From Eudromia elegans (Eukaryota > Chordata > Aves > Tinamiformes > Tinamidae): a stretch of DNA of 64,000 bases. Location: contig PTEX01000414.1 of assembly GCA_003342815.1 (NCBI GenBank), positions 143,711 to 207,710 on the forward strand, given 5' to 3'. How positions within the stretch are numbered: position 1 is the stretch's first letter; each line of letters opens with the position of its first letter. Made by a program: the position numbers and the translations under genes. Positions 49,499-60,650 of this stretch are shown here, one piece after another. A model generated the notes under the pieces. It did not search any database and had not been told where the DNA came from. It saw only the letters and a list, made by a program, of their open reading frames with translations.

Positions 49499-49935
49499 AC
49501 AGAATCACAGAATGGTTGATGTTCAAAGGGACCTTTAGAAATCATCTAGTCCAACCTCCCTGCACAAACTAGGGCACCTAGAGCACGTGGCACAGGGTGG
49601 TATCCAGGTGGATTTGGAGGATCTCCAGAGAAGGAGACTCCACAACCTTTGGGCAATCTGTTCCAGGGCTCTGTCACCCTCACAGGAAAGAAGTTCCTCA
49701 TATGGGGACGAAACTTCTTATATTTCGTTTTGTACTTGTTACCCCTTGTTCTATCACTGACCACCACTGAGAAGAGTTTGTCCCCATTGTCTTTATATTC
49801 TCCCCTCAGATATTTGTACATATTAATCAGATCCCCTCTCAGTCTTCACCAGGGTAAACAGGCCAAGCTTGCTTAGTCTTTCCTCATATGATAGATGGCC
49901 CAGTCCCTTAATCATCTTTGTAATTCTAATCATCT
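49499..49935 (-). repeat. CR1 LINE 3' end, antisense
   Basis: The plus strand begins ACAGAATCACAGAATGGTTG, the reverse of a degenerate CR1 terminal repeat, then the 3' UTR (GGGACCTTTAGAAATCATCT). The minus-strand frame at 49546-49821 begins MYKYLRGEYKD and contains VSDRTRGNKYK and VTEPWNRLP, the typical end of CR1 ORF2. After about 49821 the copy continues into slightly earlier ORF2 sequence (cognate of the LSLEEKRLRG stretch, out of frame) and stops near 49935. It is a 5'-truncated copy of about 0.44 kb, like the one at 11.97 kb. It retains an ORF2 tail frame but no RT core and is inactive. Confidence 0.95.
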
Positions 49936-52079
49936 TTTAATTGTGCCTATTTAATTAAGATTTTAATCCTAAAATTATATATTAATAGTACTGGTCATTT
50001 ATCAACTCTTATTGCAAACTTGGTTATCTTATCAACTATCTCAAACAAAAGAATGTCAGGAAATTGGAAAGGAATCACAAGCCAATTAAAAAATTGCACA
50101 TTGTCTTATTATGCTGCTGAATGACAAATCTGCTGGCCTGAAGGTCACACTTCCTTTAGTGAACAACTTTCCATAGAAATCTTCTGTTTCTCATTTCCTT
50201 TTCTTTGGTTGCCACTAAATCTAGGAGGTGGTGCATACTTCCAGCTGCACTCCCAGAACTGTCTTCAGTAAATGCTCAAACATTTGATGCTACTCAAGTG
50301 TGAAATTAATAAAAAAATTGAGTGACTTGTGTGATGTTGGAGGAGGCATCTCCACAATAAGTGGAAGTAATAGGAATTAAGTTTGCTACTGAAACTTACT
50401 TGAGAGGATTCTAGGGTTACTTCAGCTTTATCGCAACATTCTGACCTATTGATATAACTAATTAGGTCACAGCTTCCTTTTTATTTGACTGTCAAATGAT
50501 GAACGTACATGCACAAAAATCCATGTCCTTTTTACCCCCCATTAAGAATTCTCTTTATTTTGACTTGTTAACATGAGAATTACAGCTATAATCAGAGTTA
50601 TACTGCCTGTAAGAAGCAAAATTTACATCTCTTAAAGGAAATTTGGAAAACATATCAAGGGAAAGATTAATCAAAATTACATTCTTAATTATATTGCAGG
50701 ACTTGGATTGATTCTATGCCTTTGATGAAAAATAAATTCTTCGCATTTCCTTGAAATCTGGGAGGAATTTATTAATTTTTAAATTATAGTTTCCATGTTA
50801 AAGATATGTTCATATATATATCTTGCACAGAAGGATTATCAGTTTGAGCTCTCTTCTTTCAGACTTTGCCATCCTAAAGAGAAACCAAATGGAGTAGAAA
50901 ACACCAACCTCTTCTATAGAGCAAATAAGCTTTAATAGTAATATCTTGTACTGACACAAGTCATAACTGCATTACTTTAGGAAAAAAAATATTTTACGGA
51001 CACTCTCATGCATCTTCTCCTATATCTTTGTGTAGGTTCTCCCTTTCTACCCTAAGGCAACTGCCTTGTCCTTTCCACCTGCTCTCAAATACTTCTTTCT
51101 TTTCATGATCTATCAACTCTGCAAGTAGGAGCAGATTCTTTCTCTGTAGCTAGCTAGCTATTTATCCTTGTCATCCCTTTGAACATTTGGCTCTTTGCCT
51201 AGCTATACATAGGCATCTAAGTCGTTTATTAGATCTAAATTTATGCTCTTCAGAAAGGTAAAAATAGAAGCCTCAGTAGGACATAGACACAGTGGTGCCT
51301 TCTTTTTAGGAATCTCTACATATAGCCACGCTGTGGGAAGATACACAAGCAGCTCCGGTTAAGAAACAGTATAGACACATTGCTGCAGTGGTTAGTGCAG
51401 GCTGTTAAATCCTGTGAAGAAAATGACATAATTACAAATGAAACAAACAAACAAATAAACAAAAATCCAAAAGCTGTACTTCCAGTACTCAGCTCATCTA
51501 GGCTTGGCAGTGCACTGAATCACTGAATCAGATTCTCTGCTATTTGAAGCCTTGAGGTGTTTGTGTGTCTGGGAGTATGCCTGGGGAAAGGCAGACTCTG
51601 AGGATAAGTTTAGCAAAGGTCATTGCAGTGAGGAGGAGGAAGAGATGTAAGTTAATCAATAAAAATATTACAGAAAAGGATAGATCCCTCAGGCTTTTCC
51701 ATGATGAAGCAGTATCAAACAATATTTAGTCAATTTAGTCTGTTTGGAAGATCAGAAAATTGGTTTTCAGACTTTGTTTTCACTCTTTTGGATTGGGTGC
51801 TTGAAAGCCAACTCCAGCCTTCCAGAACTGCTCCTTGATTGCTAGGCTACCAGGTGTTGTTCATCCCCTTGAAGAACTTTATTCCACTTTATATAAAATA
51901 CATAGCATCAGAGAAACGTATTTTGAGCCCACTCTCCCACACTCCAGTTCAAGCTTGTTAATTCAAGGGCAAACTTCAAGACTGCAAAATTTCAAGATTC
52001 CTTTTCCCTGTTGTGTTGTTGGATATATCTTTTTCTTTTCCTAACAAGCAATTTCAAGAGGGACTGTATGCTCCTGCCT
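49936..52079. other. AT-rich unique sequence, no gene seen
   Basis: No gene or repeat family is recognised. Short CAAA-type repeats lie at about 51441-51464, and CTAGCTAGCTA near 51147. Confidence 0.65.
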
Positions 52080-52720
52080 TAAAACAATTTGTAGCTGTGG
52101 GTTGAGGGCACTGTGCATCTCTTTAGGTAGAGCTGGGAATTAAACCTTGTAACTGATTTGGTCTCACTGGCTATGGCTGGTGAAGGCTGAGTCAATGCTG
52201 CCTCCAGGTTAAGGAGCGCAGAGCTATCCTCAAGGTGGTTAGAAGAGATGGTCCAAAACATGGCCAGATGGTGGGCAATCAGGCATCTGGATGCCTTGGG
52301 TGCACTGCTTTAGCTGACTTCCCGCATCCTCAGGGATACCTCCCTGCTTGTGACTCTCCGTCTGCCTGAGCAGGAGCAATATTTAGTCTGTGAATTCCCC
52401 TAGGATTTAGATGAGAAATAACTCTGATAGTAACAGTGAGAGGTTTGTTACCTAGTGTTTTGCGGGCATGCCCTGGAGCAGACACCTGCTGCTGCCTGCC
52501 TTGAGGGAGCTGTTTGCATGAGCAGTGCAAGAGCAACATGGAGGCCAAGCAGCAGAGGCCAGATCTCGAGGACCCACCTTTTAGACCTAGGCAACTGCTG
52601 CCACAGCAATGACACTTCTGTGTCTTCACAAGCCCCAGAAACTCTTTCAAAGTCAGACTCCTTCAGCTGCAGTCTGAGGTTAGTAGGCTTTTCGAAGAAT
52701 CTAAAGTGAGACTCAGCCCA
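52080..52720. other. GC-richer patch of unknown origin
   Basis: The composition shifts to roughly half G+C. Open frames of 106 codons (52330-52650, minus) and 84 codons (52455-52709, plus) overlap antisense to each other, so at most one could be real. I recognise neither. It may be an old repeat or the degraded flank of the retroviral insertion downstream. Confidence 0.35.
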
Positions 52721-52995
52721 CTACTAAGAAATCCCTACAGATACCAAAATATTTTGAAAATTTGCTTCCTTGTTTGCTTTTTAAAATGTTACCTTAGTGT
52801 GAATTGCTCCCAGCAGCAAGGAAATATATATTTCTTTCTGATTCTAGTGTAAAGCACAAGTTATATTTCATTGTTCTCGAAGAATAAAAACTCAAACCTG
52901 AAAAAAATGCTTTTTTGCTTCACACACCAAGCGCTGCCAGTCTGAGGCTGAAGTGGGGTGCAAGGTGTGTCTAATTACCCAACCCGACTGAGTGT

Positions 52996-53023
52996 AGGAG
53001 GACGCTGCTGGCAGTGTCCTCCT
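52996..53023. repeat. 28-bp near-perfect palindrome without a loop
   Basis: Starting AGGAGGACGCTG and ending GTGTCCTCCT, the two 14-nt halves pair at 12 Watson-Crick positions plus a G-T wobble, with the central T and G also able to wobble. It lies 75 bp before the LTR start. I cannot tie it to a named element. Confidence 0.9.
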
Positions 53024-53097
53024 CAGACAAAGTTGTGTTTAAGATGGATGCCAAATGGTTAGTGGTTGGTCATTAATTGAGTCGGTATTATTTTTAT

Positions 53098-53484
53098 TGT
53101 TGAGAACTAACACACTCATGACATGTATGCTAACGAAAGTTCTGGAAGCTTCCCGGGGGTTCCCCTAGCTATAGACCTTGTTCTCTCTTCCCCTACTATC
53201 CAATAAGATTATGGGAAACTACCAACAGCCCAATGAAGGATGGGGGTGGGCCCGCCTCCATCCAATCCTTTTGCCCCTTCCCCACGGTAAAGTTATAAAT
53301 AGTTCTGTTTTGTTAAAAATAAACGGTTCTATCTTGGATTTTGAATGGTCCTGACTTCAGTGAGTTTCCTTGGTTTGTGTNAGTGAGTGATTGTGAGAGT
53401 GTTTGGAAGCAGAACCCCCCTTACCCTCCTCCCACCTGTCCCCCTCTTCCCAAAATCCTTATTCCTTACCCTCGAACCCTGACA
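53098..53484 (+). mobile_element. Compact retroviral LTR
   Basis: The element begins TGTTGAG and ends CTGACA (TGT...ACA ends, about 387 bp). It has a textbook promoter layout: three CCAAT boxes at 53210, 53230 and 53262, a TATAAAT box at 53294-53300 and an AATAAA signal at 53318-53323. TATA followed about 24 nt later by AATAAA is the compact arrangement known from avian alpharetroviral LTRs, in which the repeated R region is short. The sequence is G+C-richer than its flanks and little decayed, so it may be young. A single ambiguous base sits at 53381. The right boundary is the least certain part. I see no target-site duplication and no second LTR in the window, so the rest of the provirus is missing or lost. 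Confidence 0.6.
53381..53381. other. Ambiguous base (N)
   Basis: The only N in the window falls inside the LTR. An unresolved base in a repeat often reflects collapsed or allelic copies in the assembly. Confidence 0.95.
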
Positions 53485-53640
53485 ACCCTTTGGCAGTGCC
53501 CCCACATCTGTCCGTCGGAGAGGTGAAATCAACGGACGTGGCTTACAGGAGCCAGCCCCTGTGCAGCGAGTAGCCGGGAGGTTGGTAAGTTGGGAGTGGG
53601 CTGCAGAGGGGTGACCACCTGCAACTGAGCACAGCCAGTT
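53485..53640 (+). mobile_element. Retroviral 5' leader remnant with splice donor
   Basis: Six bases after the LTR's CA end comes TGGCAGTGCCCCCACATC, the position expected for a primer-binding site beginning TGG. I cannot match it convincingly to any tRNA 3' end. About 95 bases further on, CCGGGAGGTTG is followed by a strong splice donor, G|GTAAGT (53584-53590), where retroviruses place the donor for spliced env RNA. No gag start or coding sequence follows. AT-rich genomic sequence resumes at about 53640. The 132-codon minus-strand frame across this block is a by-product of its composition. Confidence 0.45.
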
Positions 53641-56437
53641 CAACAAAACCTCAGCTGCAGATTTTAATTGCCTTAAATGAGCTCCTAAATAACTATATAG
53701 AGTTAAACCATAGAGCAGAGAACACAATACAAGTACACAGAAACTCTGAACACTCAGGGCTCTAGAGTGCTCAATTGAACTTTCCTTGATTATTCAATAG
53801 AACAGAAGTGTGAAAATTAAAGGCTTTCATGCTACAGCAGGCTACGACCTCATTCTTAAGTTTCAATATTGCAATGGAACTTAATTAAGATATTCCCCAT
53901 ACAAAGCATAACCCTAGAGGAATGTTTTGTTCCAAATATCTCGTATAGGCATCTCTCCTGCTGTTAAGTGAATGACTCTTAGTGGATCAAAATAAATATT
54001 GTTTTGGCATATACTCATTTTTATTTTGCACACTGCAAGAAAGTAACTGTATGAAATCATTAAAACATTTCACTCACCATGCTGAAATGCAGTTCCTAAA
54101 AAGCTTTTTTCTCTTTGTGCTCTGAGTGCAAAATGTCTTAAAAATAGTTTGGAAATGGGTCACATTAATTCCTAGTTCTCTCATAGACATCCAGTTAATA
54201 TAAGAATAAATCATACTTTCTTATGTATGGATAATAGCAGGTGCCTAATCTTGTCTTCATATAAGTCAGTGGTAAATAAACATAAAAAAACCATCATTTG
54301 AGTAGAAACAACAGTTTAATCCTAGGCTATTTCTAATTTCATATAATATCATGAAGTTTATTGCTATTAACAAATGCAAAGTACACTAGAGTGTACATGA
54401 AAAGCCTTTTCCATTCAAACATATTATTAACTATAAGAACAATGCAAAGCATGTTAGGTATGGTCATATAATACTGGTTCTGCTATACTATGTTGTTTAG
54501 CACCATTGAAATATACTACTCTGTCTCTTATATTAAAATACAAAATTTACAAATGGAACTATTTAATACAAAATGACTTTTGGTACTATTGAAACAAATT
54601 GTGCATCTCTAAAAGTTTGATTTATGTACCAATGCAGATTGTTAGTTTTGGGGTAAACAGTATATTGATGTTTCTCTTTAAAGAACCATTTCTGAGTAAT
54701 TAAGTATTAACTAAATTAATTGCTGAAAAAAATTCAATTTTATTATGCATTTTTTGAACCTGTTCATCTAAGCACACTGAGAAAACAGGGAAAGCACTGA
54801 GAATAAGACTTCAGAATAATCTTTTGCGTTGCCCATGACTTCCAATATCTTATCATTGTTTTTTATCTTCCATCGAAGAAGTGACACTAGGAACTGTTGG
54901 TTTAGCACCATCTGTTGATTGAACTGATCGTTTCAGGAAATAACATGAAATAAAAAAATAGCATTCACACAGGAGCTATTTTCTTTGACCCAATAATTTT
55001 CTGGTGTGGTATATTAGTTTAAACTATCCTTAGGCATATGAAGTTAGTCTGATAATCTCTGATTTTCAGGCACTCAGATATTGTATCAGAGAAAGCTATT
55101 AGCATTGAAGGCAGAAGATTCTCAGTACTCAGCTTAGTTTAAGGCCTAAGCCTGACCTACGTGTGAGCTTTTTACTTTTAAACATTTTATGTTTCATATA
55201 TTTTGTAAAAAGATCAGTAGTCTTTTTCTTAAACTAGCTGACAGATAATAAATTGCAAATGCATGAAAATAAATTTGGCTGTCATATTCTATCATTTCTC
55301 TTAAATTTCTGAATAGCTACTCAAAAGAGGCATAAAATCAATAACTAAGAAAAATATCTTGATCCAAGATCAAGGAACTAGCATAAAAAGATACAGATGT
55401 TAAATAAATTGTTATAGTATGTCAAGTGAGCTCTGAGGAGAAGAATGTCAGTTTCTTCCATAGTGAAGCATAAAGACTTGAGTTAATACCTCTATATATG
55501 AAGAACAACATTTATAATGCTCATACTTCTCAAGAGCAGTGCAGATAATATTACCTAGAGAACTGAGTAAAGGCAGATTGCTGCTAGAAATTTGGTAAGG
55601 AGTGCTGTCCTGGTAAGGGGCATACTTTCGGCAAACTCATTCCAGAGGAGGCACAATGTCTATGTGTTGTGGTCCCATCAGCCTTGTCTTCGAAACTGCC
55701 AATGCAATCAAAAGCTGACAGTTGTACTTTCTCACTTAATGTTTGGGTGATAGATCACCTTATCACAGAATAGCACAGGTCTTTTCACAGTCTGTTCAAT
55801 CATGCCAGTCTAGTTCACACACTTACTGAAAATCAGATTGGGCAGGGACATGAAAGCCAGAAGAGAAGTAGGTTACAAAAAGAAAAAAATAAAAGATACA
55901 TTCTCATAAAGATTCAGATGAGTATGTTATTTGGTGTATATGCTTAATCATTACATTTCACCTCTTTTTCTTTCTTCCTTTTTTTTTTTTTTAATAGTCT
56001 ACATTATCTATACCTATCTTATCCACAATATGAATTTTGCATGTAGACCTTATTTAACCTTTCTTTTTACGGAGGTAGGAGGTCTTTTCAGATCACTGCT
56101 ACGTTCTTGGCGATAGAGCAGTCAATGAAGGGCACAAAAATGGCATTTCAATCCAAGTGTGTGAGTAAAATGGCCTTTACAAAAACAAGAGGCTAAGATG
56201 GAATACTAACCTTAGATCTGCTATAAGTTTGAATGTATATAATACCAGTCAGTCATTGGATAACTTTCCTGAAATCACCATGATAAGATGGGACCATCCT
56301 TATAAATCTAATGGTACAAAATACAAGAATGAGAGAGTGCTATACAGTTCTTCTAAATGATTCACCAGTTGGAAGATAATGTAAAATAACAGATTATTTA
56401 AATACCTTCTGAAAAGAGAAAGTAATATTAGGTGGGA

Positions 56438-56477
56438 TATTGTATCTTTAAGACTTGTATTGTATCTTTAAGACTTT
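56438..56477. repeat. 20-bp tandem duplication
   Basis: TATTGTATCTTTAAGACTTG is followed directly by the same sequence with one terminal change. This is a local slippage duplication. Confidence 0.95.
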
Positions 56478-59400
56478 AAGACCAGAAAAAAGTAAAAGGA
56501 AGAAAGCATATTCATTAAGTCTAGAGCTGATTCTCTAATTTCCTTCATGATATGATGGTTTCTTAGGAAGTTATAGTTGAAAAACATTGTTTTATGTCCA
56601 GTCAGTTCAGTGAATATCCAGGCAATAGCTGACGCTTCAGAATAGTGCACAAATGATCATATATGATTTTTATTGTACAATTTCATAGGATCATGAATCT
56701 TCTAATTAAAATATCACTATCTTCTGATTTCCTTTATGAGTTAGCAGTAATGTATATTTTCAAGAGGGCAAATGAAAAACAAGCATTCTCTGTTAACACA
56801 GAAGTAATATAGAAGTAATCCTAAGGAACAGCTGTTCTACCATTTTCAGCTGCTCCAGTTAAAACAATCATTCCTTGTAATTACTAAACACCTGTCTCAT
56901 TATGTTTGATAGAAATTGTCAATTTCCTTTAATTTACAATCTCTGTTCTGATTTTTAAAATATTTCTCTAATGTACACTTGCACAATTTATTAACTTAAT
57001 TCTTCTATTTAATCTTAAGAACCTTAAAAATTAATGGGAGATTTATTGTGGAAAGGAGCATCTTAAATCGGATACTTGCTGGTAGAAGAAAAGACGAGAA
57101 AAAGGTGTCCTCAAAATTAACAATTTACCAACTTTCAGTGATAATGCTAAATTATTCTGTAAAGTCTGCTCCTGAATCTAAGGCGACTATGACATATCAC
57201 TGACAAATTCTCAAATTTAGAACTTCTTGAAAGGGTGTTTAATACAACACACCAGAAGTAAAAATGGGGTAAGATGATCATTTCATCTGATAAAGAGCAG
57301 TAGTGAGATAGAATGTATAACATCTTATTCTCACTTACACAAACCATCTGTCACACAGCATTGAATGATTTTTGGTTTTCCCATCAAAACTGATGAAAAA
57401 AATTTGTTATTTTGGTATATGATGTTATTTTATGAGACACAGCTGTTTCTCCACTGTACTTGAAGATCCTTCAGTATGTGCAGAAGTGGTCAGTTACTTC
57501 CCCTTAACTACCTCAAATTAAATTTTGCAAACTCAAATATAGAATTAGAGTCTTATGATGGATCTTAGAAGACTAAATTTGCTAAGAGTAACGTGGGTCT
57601 TTTCTGATCTATGTGCATTGCAGAGATGCAAATGTGGAGGTAAAGCATACAAGTCATGGATTGTACTGGATGCTGTTCCTGGGCCTACAGCACACATAGG
57701 TGTCATCACTGGTGCCTCAAATACAGAATTACAGGGGAGTCAGGATTTCATCCACTTGAGTTCAATAACTGGACTTGTTTCATATCTGAGTTACTTCTGT
57801 TTTTCTCATTGACAAACACCAGTAAGATAATAGCCTCTGCATTTGGTCAGGGAAAGAAAAGAACATTCTCAGTAAATAAAATGAGGAAAATGCAAATTAT
57901 TTTCAGGACTTTTATTAATGTTCTGCTTCGCTAAATTTTCAAGAGACTGTACAGAATGTTTCTTTTCTACTACTGGCAACCTGCTTTTGAACTTTACTTT
58001 GTCTTCATTACTGAGACCATTTTTTTGTTCACTTACAGACTTTATTAGTCAACCTAATAACCATGAATTGTACTTCATTAATTGAAACTTCAGTTTCAAC
58101 ATTTTTAATAAAAAGTTTCACATCCACTTCTTTAATCATCTTCAAAAGTGATTAGTTCCTTCCAGAGGTGAATTTGTTCCTCTTTTCCTGTCTTTCTGTG
58201 CAAGATATTGATGGTGATTTTTTTATTAATAACCAGCAAATTGCAAAGTGTTTAATGATGTTGTGATTATGAATAGCAAGTTGAGTATATATCACAGCTA
58301 AAGTAGAAAATTTGAGATCTTAATCTGAGGCAATGTTATAGTCCATGATTGACTCTGAAAATAAAAATACTTTTTTTTTTCTCCTTCCACCTCTTTCAAT
58401 GCCTTTTGCTGGTCACATAGATCTTAATTAACTGAATGGGAGTTCTTCATAAATAAATATCGGCAAAGCATTTGAATTTAACTTTATCATCTTTATCAGC
58501 CTGCTTGTCTAAAACAGCAAGTACAAGTTTAGATGTTCAGGTGTTTTACATTTCTAGATATTGCAAAGCAAGTACTGTATGCTTCAACTCTTAACTTACC
58601 CATTTGAATGTACTCATTAACTTGTAAAGAATATTAATTAAGTGTACTGCCGTGAACAAGGTGCTAAATAAGTCACCAATATATCGAGTAGTAACTACCT
58701 CAGTCATCTTGCCTTCCATCTGGATTTGTTTTGAAAATTTTAAATGAAAAACTTCAGAAATGTTTAAAAGCATAAGTAAGTATATTTATTTATCTGAAAG
58801 TTTTCCGTAATTTTAAATGTGCATATAATTTCTGAACAACCAAAATTCCACTTAATTAAGAATTTTGGAGATTTGTATGTGATTCTTTCCTGGAGGAAGT
58901 GGAGGGGAAGGGTGGGAAGGGACAGTGGAAGAAGAGACAAAGAGGATATGAGAAAACGAGATTACAAAAACAACCTTCTCAATGTGTTTTCTTGCTCCTG
59001 CTTCTGAATAATAGAATTTGGCTTTGAAAAAGTTCACATTATTAACTGTGATTAGTGCCCCCCGTAGGCTTAGTTAACATTTTGGGTATTGAAAAAATGG
59101 AGTAAATCAAGTAAAAAGCTAATAATGTTGATAAGTTTGCCTGTGACTTGGATACGTGGTATAATGACAAGTTGGCTGAAGATAATTGAGAAATTAATTT
59201 TACCCTATGTTGGGTTCTAAGTACAAATGCCTCCAAAAGCTTGTTACCTGCTGTCTTTTAATATACTAATTATACCTAAGAAGTATTTTTGACTATTACT
59301 ATTTGGCCTTGAAATGCCTGGTATGTAAATACTAAATTTTCCAGCTGTCAAATTATTCAATCATTTCACCCAGGGAAAACTGTGTAAGTTTTCCGATTTA

Positions 59401-59933
59401 TTTCATGAAATAAAGAAGAATACAGTAACTTGTACATAACAAGGCAGTAGTAAATTAAAGTCCGTATCTTTTGGATCTTAGATCTGAGCCTGCATCTCTA
59501 AGCCAACACATGCTTTACCATCCTAGAGAGATTGAGAAGCAAAAGGAAGGTGAATGCTGGTGATATTTGTCAGTCTCTACTCTTAGGGAGAGGCTGTATA
59601 AAACATTGTATAACACTATTTTTCCTATAAAACATTTAAAAATGCAGTGTTGTGAGGCCTTTAATTTACCTTAGGATCAAAGCTGAGGAATCAATCTTAA
59701 TTCTTAACTACATGGCACACAATCACTGCAGTCTCACTGGTAGCTTTTCACTGATTTAAAAGTACAGAGAATGCTAAACTTAATAGGAAGGCGTCCCACT
59801 GGTTTTAATGAACTTTGGATTAGGTCTCCATCCAACAAATATATAGAGATCTCTAGTGTGAAGTAATTTACCTTTTGGTTTACATATAAGGCATGTAAAT
59901 CTTGCAGGCAATGCAAGTAGTGGTGTATGTTAT

Positions 59934-59990
59934 GTTATCATAGAATATACATTGTTGGGCTGAAAAGATCCTCTTACATATCTCATGCTC
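59934..59990 (-). repeat. Possible CR1 3'-end scrap, antisense
   Basis: ATGTTATCATAGAATATACA followed by TTGTTGGGCTGAAAAGATCC resembles the reverse complement of a CR1 terminal octamer plus the start of its 3' UTR (compare the start of the copy at 11967). Only about 55 bp align by eye, so this is a tentative old fragment. Confidence 0.45.
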
Positions 59991-60159
59991 TGTGTTGTTT
60001 AACTTCACTGTCATGATTCTGCTTTGACTAGATATTCATCTTACAAACTACAAGAAAAAAGTAAGTTTTCTGATTTTTAATGAACTGCAACAATTCTTCC
60101 TATCCAACTGGCATGAACCTAATTATGTAATGTACCCAGTGCCAAGTAACTCCTATCCC

Positions 60160-60650
60160 AGATGTGAAGCTGAGGATCCTGGAAGTCTCCACATATAATC
60201 CACAGCGGCAGCACAGGGTCTGTGTCGCTGTGTGGCTGTGAATGGTGCATCTAGGTCATGTACATACCCACTTCCCCTCCAGAGGAGGACAAACCACCAG
60301 GTTTCTAGAAATGGTCTCCCTTAGCACCTACAAACCTGCTATTCACCGCTGTAGGGAGATGCTACCCTTCCTGGACCCCCTGAGGTTGCCTTCCATCCTG
60401 GGAATGGCAGAAGCCTCTCCAACAGCCGCCATGAGCAGCAGGGCCTACGCAGTATGTTTGTTCTGCTCTGGATATACTCAGCAGCTGCAGGGTATAATTT
60501 TACAGTTTAGCACCTGCACATTGTGGTTTGCTTGTGGAGCTTCTCCAGGTCTTTCCCCACCCTTCTCTCCCTCACAATTCCTGCGCTTCTTCATGCTTCT
60601 TTTTATCCGTCACATTGGATCTGTTTTGGCACCTCTACCATAGATTACCT
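60160..60650 (+). other. GC-richer patch with a 133-codon frame
   Basis: A plus-strand frame at 60242-60643 begins MVHLGHVHTHF and ends HIGSVLAPLP. It has no motif, signal or membrane segment I can name, and no Kozak or splice evidence favours it. The composition stands out from AT-rich flanks. This may be an old repeat, a conserved non-coding element or an unrecognised exon. Confidence 0.25.

Larger units (their letters stand above)
53641..60159. other. AT-rich unique sequence, no gene seen
   Basis: No gene is recognised. A 20-bp tandem duplication lies at 56438-56477 and a probable CR1 scrap at about 59934-59990. A CTCF-like match in the minus direction (GCACCATCTGTTGA, 11 of 14) lies at 54905-54918. 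Open frames of up to 92 codons look random. Confidence 0.6.

Noticed and set aside
49649..49876. 75-codon plus-strand frame
   Set aside because: It is the antisense of the CR1 ORF2 tail at 49546-49821.
53491..53508. Primer-binding site for tRNA-Trp, as in avian alpharetroviruses
   Set aside because: Beyond the initial TGG the bases align only with gaps, so the tRNA cannot be assigned.
53329..53727. 132-codon minus-strand frame across the LTR and leader
   Set aside because: It is antisense to LTR and leader signals that are all on the plus strand, and it includes the ambiguous base.
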